Shown: in pieces, positions 39,615 to 49,018 of the stretch
How the letters are laid out: every line of letters begins with the position of its first letter
How positions within the stretch are numbered: position 1 is the stretch's first letter
NCBI RefSeq assembly: GCF_000685275.1
Contig: NZ_ARYK01000001.1
Span: forward strand, 186,001 to 250,000
Direction of reading: 5' to 3'
Length of the DNA stretch: 64,000 nt
Origin: Hyphomonas johnsonii MHS-2
GTDB taxonomy: Bacteria; Pseudomonadota; Alphaproteobacteria; Caulobacterales; Hyphomonadaceae
Notes under the pieces: generated by a model
Seen by the model: only the letters and a program-made list of their open reading frames with translations
What the model was told of the DNA's origin: nothing
The model's database searches: none
Made by a program: the position numbers and the translations under genes

Positions 39615-41705
39615 ATGATGAAACCGATTGCATTGGCGGCGCTAGGCGGCGCGCTCTGGCTTGGCGCCTGTACCCATGATGCACCGGTAGAGCCGGAAAC
39701 ACTGGTCGAAACGCCAGTCGCCGCGGCGCCTTCACCCGTCGTCGAGACCTTCTCCGTCCTCCTCAACAACACCAGGATCGGCGAGCTGGAAGCCACCCGC
39801 ATCGCTGATGATATCTCGGTCGCATTCGAATACCGCAACAATGGCCGCGGCCCCACACTCGCCGAATCCATCACCCTCGGCGACGATGGCCTGCCGGTCG
39901 GCTGGACCGTCGACGGCAACACCACGTTCGGCAACAAGATCACCGAAAGCTTCTCGCGCGCAGACGGCACGGCCAACTGGGTCGACACGACCGGCCCGGG
40001 CAGCGCCCCGGTCACCGAACCGGCCATCTATATCGCCCAGAACGCCTCGCCCTATGCGCTGGCAGTCTATTCCGCCGCCCTGCTGGCCGATGACGACCAG
40101 ACACTGCCCGCCTATCCGGCCGGTGCCCTGCGCCTCGAAGCCCTCGAAACCACCACCGTCGACGGCACCTCCGGCGCCGTCTCGGCCACCGCCTATGCCC
40201 TGACCGGGGAAAGCCTCGACCCGACCTATTTCCTGCTCGACGAGTCCGAAGCCCTGTTCGCTATGATCTCGCCGAACTTCGTGATCGTCCGCGCCGGCTA
40301 TGAAGAGGCCGAGCAACAGCTGAAGGATCTCGCAGTCTCCCTGTCGACCACCCGGTTTGAGACCATCCAGGCCAGGACCGCCCACACATTCGACAGCCCC
40401 GTGCGCATCGCCGATGTCCGCCTCTTCGATCCCGTGGCCAAGGCCCTGACCGGCCCGGTCTCCGTCCTCGTCGAGGGTGACACGATCAAGTCCATCGATG
40501 CGGCCAATGCCAGCCAGCCGAATGAAACCGTCATCGACGGCAATGGCGGAACCCTCGTTCCCGGCCTCACCGACATGCACGCCCACCTCGGCCAGGACGA
40601 CGCCCTGCTGAACATCGCCGCCGGCATCACGCTGGTCCGCGACATGGGCAACAACAATGACACGCTCAACACGCTGATCGAAAAGATGGACAGCGGTGTC
40701 CTGGCTGGTCCGCGCGTCGTCAAGAACGGCTTCATCGAAGGCAAGAGCCCGTTCAGCTCGAACAACGGAACACTGGTGACCAGCGAGGCGGAAGCGGTCG
40801 CTGCCGTGGATCGCTATGCCGATGAAGGCAATTTCTTCCAGATCAAGATCTACAACTCGATGAACCCGGCCTGGGTGCCGGCGATGGTCGCCGAAGCCCG
40901 CAAGCGCGGTCTCGGTGTCACCGGGCACGTCCCGGCCTTCACCAATGCCAATGCCATGATCGAGGCCGGCTATGACGAGATGACCCATATCAACCAGGTC
41001 ATGCTCGGCTGGGTTCTGGCCGCCGATGAAGACACCCGCACCCTGCTGCGCCTGACCGCCCTCCAGCGCCTGCCCAAGCTCGATCTCGACAACGAAATCG
41101 TGCAGCACACGCTGGACCTGATGGTCGACAATGATGTCGCCATCGACCCGACCTATGCGATCCACGAAGCACTGCTGCTCTCGCGCAATGGCGAAATCCA
41201 GCCCGGCATGGTCGATTATGTCGACCACATGCCGGTCGGCGTGCAGCGCGATGCCCGCTCGGCCTGGTCGAACATCGAGACCCCGGAAGATGACGCGGCC
41301 TATGCCGGTGCCTTCGACCAGATCACCGACACGCTGAAGCGCATGAAGGATCGCGGCATCTTCATCGTCTTCGGGACGGACATGGGCGGCTCGTTCGTCC
41401 TGCACCGCGAACTGGAACTCTACCAGAATATCGGGTTCACACCGGCAGAGATCCTGGCCCGGGCAACGCTTGAGGAAGCTGCCTATATGGGGCTGGACGA
41501 CCAGCTGGGGTCGATCACGCCCGGCAAGAAGGCTGACTTCTTCCTTGTGCCCGGCAATCCGGTTGAAGACTTCAAGGCGATCAAGACGATCGCACTCGTA
41601 TCCAAGAACGGGACGATCTATTTCCCGAGCGAGATCTACCCCTGGTTCGGCATCGAACCCTTCACCGGCATCCCGGCCGTCACGGCGCCGGCAGCGGCCG
41701 AATAG
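39615..41705 (+). CDS. Amidohydrolase-family lipoprotein
   Basis: A 696-residue secreted hydrolase. MMKPIALAALGGALWLGAC is a lipoprotein signal (lipobox LGAC), then an N-terminal beta domain of about 270 residues, and an amidohydrolase barrel. Metal ligands appear in GLTDMHAHLG (about 318-327), GVTGHVP (about 435), EMTHINQ and the catalytic Asp in FGTDMGGSF (about 588). The Lys of KIYNSM may bridge the metals. Such imidazolonepropionase/prolidase-like enzymes hydrolyse cyclic amides or dipeptides in the periplasm; substrate unknown. GGAG lies 9 nt before ATG 39615. Confidence 0.9.
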   Translation: MMKPIALAALGGALWLGACTHDAPVEPETLVETPVAAAPSPVVETFSVLLNNTRIGELEATRIADDISVAFEYRNNGRGPTLAESITLGDDGLPVGWTVDGNTTFGNKITESFSRADGTANWVDTTGPGSAPVTEPAIYIAQNASPYALAVYSAALLADDDQTLPAYPAGALRLEALETTTVDGTSGAVSATAYALTGESLDPTYFLLDESEALFAMISPNFVIVRAGYEEAEQQLKDLAVSLSTTRFETIQARTAHTFDSPVRIADVRLFDPVAKALTGPVSVLVEGDTIKSIDAANASQPNETVIDGNGGTLVPGLTDMHAHLGQDDALLNIAAGITLVRDMGNNNDTLNTLIEKMDSGVLAGPRVVKNGFIEGKSPFSSNNGTLVTSEAEAVAAVDRYADEGNFFQIKIYNSMNPAWVPAMVAEARKRGLGVTGHVPAFTNANAMIEAGYDEMTHINQVMLGWVLAADEDTRTLLRLTALQRLPKLDLDNEIVQHTLDLMVDNDVAIDPTYAIHEALLLSRNGEIQPGMVDYVDHMPVGVQRDARSAWSNIETPEDDAAYAGAFDQITDTLKRMKDRGIFIVFGTDMGGSFVLHRELELYQNIGFTPAEILARATLEEAAYMGLDDQLGSITPGKKADFFLVPGNPVEDFKAIKTIALVSKNGTIYFPSEIYPWFGIEPFTGIPAVTAPAAAE

Positions 41706-41862
41706 GGCCGCTTTCCGGCCTGCTGCAATGAGTGTTGCGATTTGGCCACTGCAAAAAACTGCATGACGCCTTAGTGGGTTGTTAGCAGTCTCGGCCCCCG
41801 GCAGGGGCCGTGCGGCACGAGTGCGGTTAACGCAATCGGTTGAATGAATTCAAAAAATTAAC

Positions 41863-41890
41863 TCCCGCCCCCGTCATTACGGGGGTGGGA
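41863..41890 (+). other. 12-bp stem, 4-nt loop hairpin in the leader of the next gene
   Basis: TCCCGCCCCCGT (41863-41874), loop CATT, ACGGGGGTGGGA (41879-41890), flanked on both sides by TTAAC. It sits 115 bp upstream of the four-TM protein gene, without a T run, so it may be a leader structure or a protein-binding site. Confidence 0.55.
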
Positions 41891-42004
41891 TTAACCAACA
41901 TTACCTATCTGCAAGAAGCGGCAGGCTTTCACGCTCTATTTACGGGTCCGGCGCATTGTCGGCGAAGGTTAATACCAAGCCGTCTGTTGTTAAGAGGTAA
42001 TACA

Positions 42005-43600
42005 ATGCTGAAGAAAACTGTGCGCTGGGGCGCAGATGTCGGCTGCCAGTCGAAAATCAAACCACTCGACCCCAAGGCTGAACTCACGGATTTCGGCCTG
42101 AAGGGCAAGCTCGCCGAGGGCGAACTCGGGTTCAGCCGCATGCTCACCAAGCGTGATGCAAAGAAGGACGCAGCCGATGGCCTGCCGGTCTCCGAGGCGA
42201 TCACGCCGGACCAGTGGAGCGAGCGCGAACAGCAGATCGCCGAGCGCGCCGAAGCCGTGCGCCGCGGGCTCAATACATGGATGAGCACGACGGCCGCAAA
42301 CGTTCGCAACTTCATCCACGACTGCACGCCGATCGACATCTATCCCGACCAGCTGCGCGAGGCGATCAAGTCGGAAGAGAACGAGTACCGCCATTACGAG
42401 CAGGATGACCGGTCCGACGCGAAGCACAGCCATGACGAGGCGATCATCGAACTGCAGACGTTCCGGGCCCGCCACGGCGACCGGATCGGTGACCGCACGC
42501 CCGACATCAAGAAGAACGTGGAGCAGACTGTCGCGATCCTCGTGTTCATCATGTTGCTCGAGGGCGGCTTCAACGCGCTCCTGTTCAAGGACGCCCAGGC
42601 ATCCGGCCTGCTCGGCGGCCTGATGATCGCCTTCGCGGTCAGCGCCGTGAACGTCTGTATCGGCGTGATCACCGGCTTCTTCGGCCTGCGCTATGCCTTC
42701 AACCATCCGAATATCGCGTTGAAGGTACTGGGCGGAACAGTGATGGCGGTCGGGCTGGTCAGCGGCCTGTTCCTCAACCTGTTCGTCGCGCACTTCCGCG
42801 ATGCCGTGGAAACCGGCCTGATTGCCGCCACCGCGGCCGGCACGATGGCCGAATTCTCGATGTTCGACATCTCGCCGGCAACGGTGATGTCCAGCATGTT
42901 CCCGAACATTATCGGCCTTGAAAGCTTCATTGCGATGGGCCTCCTGTTCATGGGCCTCACCGTCTTCGGCCTCGCCGTGTACGAAGGCTATGACCGCATT
43001 TCCGACCGCTATCCCGGCTATGGCCGCGTCTGGCGGAAAGAGCGCAAGGCCTATGAGCGTCGCCAGGCGGTTCGCAACGGTGTGCGCGATGACCTGTCGG
43101 AATACTTCACCCAGTGCCGCCTGTGGTTCGAAACCCAGCTCTCGCGCCATGCGGCAGCCAAGCGTGAAATCGAGAAGGCCATGAACGTGCTGGATTCGCG
43201 CCGCGACGTGGCCGCTTCGATTGCGGCCAATGCGGCCGACCAGGAGCGTTCGCTGAAAGTGGCCTACCGCCAGGCGCACCGCCGCCAACGCAACCAGCTG
43301 CGCGACAAGCTTGGCGAGCAGGCCGCATGCCCGGCCTATTTCGACGAGATCGTCACGCCGCAATTGCCGCCCTTCGATTTCAAGAAGGAACGTGACCAGG
43401 CGAACGCCGCCATCAAGACGATCGACCAGAACCTCACAGCCCTGAACCTCACACGCGAATGGCTGGAGACGCATATCCAACAGGTCCAGAAGGGCCTCTC
43501 GAGCATCGAGAAAAAGGTTGGCGAAGAAATCGAGAAGGTCCGTGAAGGCAAGTCTGCCGGCAAGGCCTTCGTTTCCGTGGATGAAGCGCGCCGCGCCTGA
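42005..43600 (+). CDS. Four-TM coiled-coil protein of unknown function
   Basis: A 531-residue protein. The soluble N-terminal region (1-170) includes HDCTPIDIYPDQLREAIKSE; TM helices lie at about 175-195, 203-229, 242-264 and 308-328; the C-terminal about 200 residues are charged and coiled-coil prone (RKERKAYERRQAVRNGVRDD; IEKKVGEEIEKVREGKSA). No known family is recognised. GAGGT precedes ATG 42005; the frame remains open back to 41840 through the hairpin. The next gene follows after 23 bp, so the two likely act together. Confidence 0.85.
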   Translation: MLKKTVRWGADVGCQSKIKPLDPKAELTDFGLKGKLAEGELGFSRMLTKRDAKKDAADGLPVSEAITPDQWSEREQQIAERAEAVRRGLNTWMSTTAANVRNFIHDCTPIDIYPDQLREAIKSEENEYRHYEQDDRSDAKHSHDEAIIELQTFRARHGDRIGDRTPDIKKNVEQTVAILVFIMLLEGGFNALLFKDAQASGLLGGLMIAFAVSAVNVCIGVITGFFGLRYAFNHPNIALKVLGGTVMAVGLVSGLFLNLFVAHFRDAVETGLIAATAAGTMAEFSMFDISPATVMSSMFPNIIGLESFIAMGLLFMGLTVFGLAVYEGYDRISDRYPGYGRVWRKERKAYERRQAVRNGVRDDLSEYFTQCRLWFETQLSRHAAAKREIEKAMNVLDSRRDVAASIAANAADQERSLKVAYRQAHRRQRNQLRDKLGEQAACPAYFDEIVTPQLPPFDFKKERDQANAAIKTIDQNLTALNLTREWLETHIQQVQKGLSSIEKKVGEEIEKVREGKSAGKAFVSVDEARRA

Positions 43601-43623
43601 GGCCGGCGGCAGGAGGCTAGACG

Positions 43624-44397
43624 ATGGCAAGAAGACGAGAAAGAGGACCCTGGTTCTGGCGCGGCATGATCGGCCTGATGCTGTCAGGCGTGTTCGGCCT
43701 TTTTGCGCTGGTCGCGTTCAATATCCCGCCGTCCCTGATGGCGGAAACCAGCTGCCGCATGGACCGCAAGGACCCGGCGCATACCGTCATCCTGCTTGAC
43801 CAGTCCGACCCGTTCAATCCGAACGACCTGGACTGGGTGCATGAGTTTGTCGACAACGAGGCCCGGGCCCTGCCGAAATACGGCCGCCTGACGGTGATGA
43901 CGCCGAATGCGGCGGACCCCTTCCAGCCCAAGGTCATCTTCGTGAAGTGCTCGCCCGGCAGCATCGCCGATGCAAACCCGATCACGCAGAACCCGAAGAT
44001 GATCGAGTCGGCATGGCAGAAGACCTTCTACCAGCCGCTGATCGCGGAGATCGAACACGCGCTCCAGGACACGCGCCAGCCAAGCTCGCCGCTGTTCGAG
44101 GCGCTCTACACGATTTCCGACCGGGCCGACTTCCAGGCCTCCAGCGAGAACCGCCGCGTCGTTGTCGTCTCCGACCTGATGCAGCATTCCGATGCCTTCT
44201 CGTTCTACAAGGTCGGCGCTGATTATGATGCCTATCTCGACTCCAAGCTGGCAGGCACCAAGCCGAACATGGACCACGTCCAGGTTGTCGCCCGCATCGT
44301 TCCCCGCCAGATATACGATCTGCCGATTGCCGACGTGAAGGCCTTCTGGCGGGCCTATTTCACCGATGCCGGCGCCGAATTCGGTTCGGTGAACTAG
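43624..44397 (+). CDS. Membrane-anchored vWA-like protein, partner of the four-TM protein
   Basis: A 257-residue protein with a basic start (MARRRERGPWFWRG), one TM helix (about 15-37) and a soluble domain. The first strand VILLDQSDPF (residues 55-64) has the D-x-S-x pattern of a von Willebrand A metal site, and RVVVVSDLMQHSDAFSFYKV fits the later strand with its conserved Asp. The assignment to the vWA fold is inference from these two motifs. Paired 23 bp downstream of the four-TM gene and followed by a strong hairpin at 44407-44438. Confidence 0.8.
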   Translation: MARRRERGPWFWRGMIGLMLSGVFGLFALVAFNIPPSLMAETSCRMDRKDPAHTVILLDQSDPFNPNDLDWVHEFVDNEARALPKYGRLTVMTPNAADPFQPKVIFVKCSPGSIADANPITQNPKMIESAWQKTFYQPLIAEIEHALQDTRQPSSPLFEALYTISDRADFQASSENRRVVVVSDLMQHSDAFSFYKVGADYDAYLDSKLAGTKPNMDHVQVVARIVPRQIYDLPIADVKAFWRAYFTDAGAEFGSVN

Positions 44398-44406
44398 GCA
44401 ACAGGA

Positions 44407-44438
44407 GGCTCGTCCCGCGTCATGGCGAGGGACGAGCC
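44407..44438 (+). terminator. Hairpin after the vWA-like gene
   Basis: GGCTCGTCCC (44407-44416) and GGGACGAGCC (44429-44438), perfect 10-bp stem with a 12-nt loop, no T run. Confidence 0.5.
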
Positions 44439-44516
44439 CCCTCCGCCCCCATCCCCCGGCTTCGCCTGGGGCTGGTCCTTCTTCCCCGCGCGCCGAGTTT
44501 GGTGTAACCGCGCGGC

Positions 44517-45608
44517 ATGACCGACATATCCCCGCTCCCGCATGTCCTGAACATCAAGCCCTATGTGCCCGGCGGCAAGCTGGCTGGCGCCAGGGGGCCC
44601 GTGATCATGCTGGCATCGAACGAGAACCCGTTCGGGCCGAACCCGCTGGCCATCGAAGCGATGCGCGAAGCTGCGGCGAGCGTCCACGTCTATCCCGATC
44701 CCGCCTATGGTGCCCTGCGCGAAGCGATCGGCGCCGCAGCGGGGATCACCGCGATCGACCGGATCGCTGTGTCTTCCGGCTCCGACGAGATCATCCACCT
44801 GCTGACCCAGTGCTATGCCGGGCCGGGCGATGAAGTGCTCCAGACAGAGCATGCCTTTTCGATGTACGCAGTCTCGGCTACGGCGCACGGCGCGACACCG
44901 GTCTTCGTGCCGGAGACCGACCTGACGGCCGGCGCCAATGCCATCCTCGGCGGTGTGTCGGCGCGCACCAAGATCCTCTTCCTTGCCAATCCGAACAATC
45001 CCACCGGCACGATGATGTCAGTCGATGCCCTCAAGGAGCTGCAGGACGCCCTGCCGCCGCATGTCCTGTTCGTGATTGATGGTGCCTACGCCGAATATGT
45101 CGGGCCGGCCTACGAGGCCGCGATCCGTGACATGGTCGACCGGCGGCCAAACACGATCATGATGCGGACCTTCTCGAAGATCCACGGCCTTGCAGCGGCG
45201 CGCCTTGGATGGGCCTATCTGCCAAGACGGATTGCCGATACGTTCCAGAGCATCCGGGGGCCGTTCAACGTCAACGCCCTGGCGGCAGCGGCGGGTGCGG
45301 CCAGCATCAGCGACCCGGCCTTCACCACCATGAGCCGCGAACACAATACGCTGTGGCGGGCGAAGATGATTGAAGCGCTGAATGCGATGGGCCTGCCGAC
45401 GCCGGAATCGGCCGCGAACTTTGTCATCCCCGACTTCGGGTCTGCCGAGCGGGCGGCTGCGGCGCATGCCTTCCTGAAGGATCGCGACATCCTGGTGCGC
45501 GCCATTGGCGGCTACAAACTGCCGACGCGGTTGCGCATCAGCATCGGGTCAGCCAAGGATAACGAAGCCGTGCTTGGCGCGCTTAAGGCGTTCAGCGCGC
45601 AACGCTGA
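44517..45608 (+). CDS. hisC: Histidinol-phosphate aminotransferase (HisC type)
   Basis: A 363-residue fold-type I PLP aminotransferase. SNENPFGPNPLAIEAM near the N terminus, SSGSDEIIHLL, ANPNNPTGTM, VIDGAYAEYV and the PLP-Lys in RTFSKIHGLAAARLGW (about residue 223) are typical of HisC. It converts imidazole-acetol phosphate to histidinol phosphate; many alphaproteobacterial HisC2 enzymes also act on aromatic amino acids or in cobalamin synthesis, so the exact substrate is less certain. Its 3' end overlaps the convergent panC by 17 bp. Confidence 0.88.
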   Translation: MTDISPLPHVLNIKPYVPGGKLAGARGPVIMLASNENPFGPNPLAIEAMREAAASVHVYPDPAYGALREAIGAAAGITAIDRIAVSSGSDEIIHLLTQCYAGPGDEVLQTEHAFSMYAVSATAHGATPVFVPETDLTAGANAILGGVSARTKILFLANPNNPTGTMMSVDALKELQDALPPHVLFVIDGAYAEYVGPAYEAAIRDMVDRRPNTIMMRTFSKIHGLAAARLGWAYLPRRIADTFQSIRGPFNVNALAAAAGAASISDPAFTTMSREHNTLWRAKMIEALNAMGLPTPESAANFVIPDFGSAERAAAAHAFLKDRDILVRAIGGYKLPTRLRISIGSAKDNEAVLGALKAFSAQR

Positions 45609-46470
45609 TATTGTCGATGAGGCGCGTCTTGCCGATCCAGGCGGCGCCCAGCAGGCGGGCCGGCGTTCCGGGCGCCAGCGGTGCATCAGGCAGGTCCAGC
45701 AGCGTATCGGGATCCACCAGGCTGACATAGTCGATCTTGCCGAACCCGGCTGCCGCAACCAGCGCCCGCGCCTCTGCGAGCACTTCGGACGGCATCACGC
45801 CCAGCGACAACCGCACCGATGCCCGGTGGAGCGCTGCCTGCAGGGCGCCAGCCGCGATGCGATCATCCGGCGCCAGGTAGAGATTGCGCGAAGACTGGGC
45901 CAGCCCATCGGCGTCGCGAGCGGTTTCACCGCCGATGATCTGCACGGGAAATCCGAGGTCACGCACCATGCGGCGGATGATCTGGAGTTGTTGGTAGTCC
46001 TTCTCGCCGAACACCGTGACGTCTGGCTGAACGTGAAGGAACAGGCGCGCGACAACCGTGGCCACGCCGTAAAAGAAATGCGGCCGGTAGACGCCGTCGA
46101 GCAGGTCCGACAGGCCTTCGACCCGCACATTTGTCGTGTTTCCGGGCGGATACATCTCCTCGACCGACGGCAAATAGACAAGATCGCAGTTGACCGATGC
46201 GAGCTTGGCGAGGTCGGTTTCCGTGTTCCGCGGATAGGTGTCGAAGTCTTCTCCCGGGGCGAACTGCGTCGGGTTGACGAAGATGCTCGCCACCGTGCGC
46301 GTCGCGTTTTCCCTCGCCTTTTCAACGAGCGACAGGTGGCCGCTATGGAGCGCCCCCATCGTGGGCACGAATCCGACCGATTCACCTGCCTGCTTCCATG
46401 CCCTGATGTGCCGTCCCAACTCGGCGCGCGTGCGCACCACCGTGACCGGTTTACCTGTCTTCGAATTCAC
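45592..46470 (-). CDS. panC: Pantoate-beta-alanine ligase
   Basis: A 292-residue pantothenate synthetase: joins pantoate and beta-alanine using ATP. Class-I-like motifs VPTMGALHSGHLSLVEKA (the HxGH signature), FVNPTQFAPGEDFDTYPR, FGEKDYQQLQIIRRMV and DADGLAQSSRN are all present. The start is GTG 46470, with a weak ribosome site. It is convergent with hisC, overlapping by 17 bp. Confidence 0.95.
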   Translation of the reverse strand: MNSKTGKPVTVVRTRAELGRHIRAWKQAGESVGFVPTMGALHSGHLSLVEKARENATRTVASIFVNPTQFAPGEDFDTYPRNTETDLAKLASVNCDLVYLPSVEEMYPPGNTTNVRVEGLSDLLDGVYRPHFFYGVATVVARLFLHVQPDVTVFGEKDYQQLQIIRRMVRDLGFPVQIIGGETARDADGLAQSSRNLYLAPDDRIAAGALQAALHRASVRLSLGVMPSEVLAEARALVAAAGFGKIDYVSLVDPDTLLDLPDAPLAPGTPARLLGAAWIGKTRLIDNISVAR

Positions 46471-46537
46471 TTTGAAAAGGCCCCGACTGGCTATGAAGTA
46501 AACGACTTGTTAACCCAAACAGTGGAAATTTAAAGCC

Positions 46538-46999
46538 ATGACACACCGTATCTTCGCTCCGATTAAGTTTTTCGCGCTGTCTGCAGCCCTTCGTCTGGTT
46601 GCCGGCAGGTCCAAAACGCTTGAAGCCGCCGCACCGAAGCCGCGGATACGGGAATATGAACCGGAAACTGTCTCCGACGAATGGATGTTCGAAGGACGCA
46701 GCACGCCGATTTCGGCAGAAGTCTTTGCCTTCTCCCGCGAAATGTCGCGCGTTTCGGGCGCCTTGGGTGGCCTGCGTGCGCTGCTCGGCCAGATTTCTGC
46801 CCAGGCACCGGTTCTCGACCTGATGCCAAACGGCGTGCCGTTCGGTCCGATGATCGGCGATCCGATGCTGTTCGATGGCGAGCCGATGGCTGCCAGCTAC
46901 GGCCCGGTGCCGGCAGAAGACATGGACCTGTTCGGAGACGCGCCGGCTTTTATGCCGGGTGTCCGCCGTGCTGACGAAGCAATATCCCGCGTCGCCTGA
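46538..46999 (+). CDS. Hypothetical protein upstream of mipZ
   Basis: A 153-residue protein with an amphipathic, basic N terminus (FAPIKFFALSAALRLVAGRS) but no clear signal peptide, a central FSREMSRVSGALGGLRALLG and a Met/Pro-rich acidic tail. No family is recognised. It precedes mipZ by 52 bp in the same direction, so it may be co-transcribed; a link with division-site control is a guess. Confidence 0.65.
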   Translation: MTHRIFAPIKFFALSAALRLVAGRSKTLEAAAPKPRIREYEPETVSDEWMFEGRSTPISAEVFAFSREMSRVSGALGGLRALLGQISAQAPVLDLMPNGVPFGPMIGDPMLFDGEPMAASYGPVPAEDMDLFGDAPAFMPGVRRADEAISRVA

Positions 47000-47051
47000 G
47001 AATCCAGGCCCTTAATTTTTGATTTGATCGAACCATGTGGAGTCCCCCAAC

Positions 47052-47939
47052 ATGCCCGCTGATGGATTCGCCCCGTTAAGTAAGGTGGGTGGCCCGGACA
47101 TGTCAGTGCAACAACGCGATGCGCGGGTGATCGTTGTCGGCAACGAAAAGGGTGGTGCCGGCAAGTCCACGGTTTCCATGCACCTGACTGTTGCGCTGAT
47201 GCGAATGGGCAAGAAGGTTGGCGTGGTCGATCTCGATGTCCGTCAGCGCACGTTCACCCGCTATCTTGAAAACCGCCTCCGCTGGATGCAGTCCACCGGT
47301 GCCCGCCTGCCAATGCCGGAGATCATTCGCGTCGATGCCAGCACGGAGCGTGACCTCGACAGGGCAGAAGCCGAAGAGACCGAACGCTTCCTGTCCAGCC
47401 TGGCACGCCTGAAGAAGGCCTGTGATTTCGTCGTGGTCGATGCGCCCGGTGGTGACACCTTCCTGTCGCGCCTTGCCCATGTCAGTGCCGACAGCCTGAT
47501 CACGCCGCTGAATGACAGCTTTGTCGACTTCGACCTCTTGGGCGACGTGAACCCGCAGACACTCGAAGTGATCCGGCCCAGCTTCTATTCGGAAATGGTC
47601 TGGTCGTGCCGCAAGAAGAAGGCACAGGCGAGCCGCCGTCCGATCGACTGGATCGTGATGCGCAATCGCATGTCGCCGCTGGCGGCCAAGAACAAGGAAC
47701 GCGTTGGCGAAGCACTTGCCAACCTGTCCAAGCGGATTGGCTTCCGCCTTGCGCCCGGCCTGTCCGAGCGTGTGATCTACCGCGAACTCTTCCCGGCGGG
47801 GCTGACCCTGCTGGACCTTACCGAGAAGGGCTCCAACGTGTCCTTCACGATGAGCCATGTGGCCGCTCGCCAGGAAATGCGCGACCTCCTGATCGTGCTC
47901 CAGCTGCCCGAACTGGTTGGCGCTGAAATCGAGTTCTAG
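47052..47939 (+). CDS. mipZ: MipZ division-plane positioning ATPase
   Basis: A 295-residue ParA-like P-loop ATPase. The deviant Walker A NEKGGAGKST lies at about 31-40. VVDLDVRQRTFTRYLENR, VVDAPGGDTFLSRLAH, TPLNDSFVDFDLLGDVNPQT and GPGLSERVIYRELFP-like LAPGLSERVIYRELFPAGLT are diagnostic of MipZ. It forms a bipolar gradient through ParB and blocks FtsZ assembly near the poles. GGAG at 47039-47042 supports ATG 47052; ATG 47100 would give the shorter form closer to the Caulobacter N terminus. Confidence 0.95.
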   Translation: MPADGFAPLSKVGGPDMSVQQRDARVIVVGNEKGGAGKSTVSMHLTVALMRMGKKVGVVDLDVRQRTFTRYLENRLRWMQSTGARLPMPEIIRVDASTERDLDRAEAEETERFLSSLARLKKACDFVVVDAPGGDTFLSRLAHVSADSLITPLNDSFVDFDLLGDVNPQTLEVIRPSFYSEMVWSCRKKKAQASRRPIDWIVMRNRMSPLAAKNKERVGEALANLSKRIGFRLAPGLSERVIYRELFPAGLTLLDLTEKGSNVSFTMSHVAARQEMRDLLIVLQLPELVGAEIEF

Positions 47940-48790
47940 TGACGCGGTGTGCGGTCGCGAATGCGGTCAAACCCTGCCTTGATCGCGGCGAACCGTTCGT
48001 CGACGCCTGACTCGAACATGTTGTCAGTGAAGATGTAGGGCCAGTCTTCCTCGATGGCTTCGCGCACGAGTTCACCCACATAAAGCGGATCAATCCCCTT
48101 GTTGATGAGGTCGGCCGCCATCTTGGCGAATTCCGACTCGGCCGCCTGCGCCGCCGCGGCTTCGACATCAATCTTGCTGGCAAACCGTCCCGGCAGGTTG
48201 CGCCCTGATTCCATGATTTTCGTACGAATGAAGCCCGGGCAAAGCACCGACACGCCGATCCCGCGCGGGGCGAGTTCCTGGCGCAGGCCTTCTGACAGGG
48301 CCACGACGCCGTATTTCGTGACATTGTAGGCAGGCGCGACTGCGGCGACGAGGCCGGCCATCGAGGCTGTCGAAACGATCTGGCCGCCTTCACCATGCGA
48401 TTCGATCAGCGGACCGAAAATCTCGAAGCCCCAGACAACCGACATCAGGTTGACGCCGATGGTCCAGTCCCACGCAGCATCGTTCCACTGGCCGTAACCG
48501 CCGGCGCCACCGACACCCGCATTGTTGACCAGGATATGCACCTTGCCGAAGCGTTCGATGGTGGCGTCAGCTGCGGCCTGCAACTGGTCCTTGAGCGAGA
48601 CGTCGGCGATGACGCCCTCGACGTCGGCATTGGTCAGCCTGAGGTCGCTGATCGCCTTGTCCAGCGCGTCTTTCTCGATGTCAGCCATCATCACCTTGAC
48701 GCCCGCCTGCGCCAGGGCAGTCGCGATACCCAGGCCGATGCCTGATGCCGCGCCTGTCACGAATGCCGTCTTGCCAGCCAGTTCTTTCAT
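47936..48790 (-). CDS. Short-chain dehydrogenase/reductase
   Basis: A 284-residue classical SDR. Cofactor motif TGAASGIG (about 11-18), NNAG at about 90, catalytic Ser in VSTASMAG and YNVTK (YxxxK, about 155-159). The Asp of MADIEKD at the end of strand 2 suggests NAD(H) preference. Substrate unknown. Its stop shares CTAG with the mipZ stop. The 228 bp upstream (48791-49018) contain no clear gene. Confidence 0.9.
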   Translation of the reverse strand: MKELAGKTAFVTGAASGIGLGIATALAQAGVKVMMADIEKDALDKAISDLRLTNADVEGVIADVSLKDQLQAAADATIERFGKVHILVNNAGVGGAGGYGQWNDAAWDWTIGVNLMSVVWGFEIFGPLIESHGEGGQIVSTASMAGLVAAVAPAYNVTKYGVVALSEGLRQELAPRGIGVSVLCPGFIRTKIMESGRNLPGRFASKIDVEAAAAQAAESEFAKMAADLINKGIDPLYVGELVREAIEEDWPYIFTDNMFESGVDERFAAIKAGFDRIRDRTPRH

Positions 48791-49018
48791 TTCCGTCCCT
48801 CATTTTCTTTCAGCATGCGCTGTGCGCGCAGTCGCTTCAAGCCGTGACGCATCGGAACCCTGCGCAGGAAAGGCTGTAATGCCTACAGCCCGCCGCCAAG
48901 GAGACGTAGCCTTTCAGATTCGGTGCGACCGAAAGGGTGACGCGCACTGGTGCGGTGTTCACGCCTCGCGGCGAGCCTGTCACGCCCGTTGACAGGTCTA
49001 GATATTGTGCGCTGGGAC

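Noticed and set aside
39732-41405. A 557-residue minus-strand frame opposite the amidohydrolase
   Set aside because: Low-complexity antisense shadow without domains; the plus-strand gene has signal peptide and metal motifs.
41990-43630. A 546-residue minus-strand frame opposite the four-TM protein gene
   Set aside because: Antisense shadow with Ala/Arg/Gly-rich sequence and no start context.
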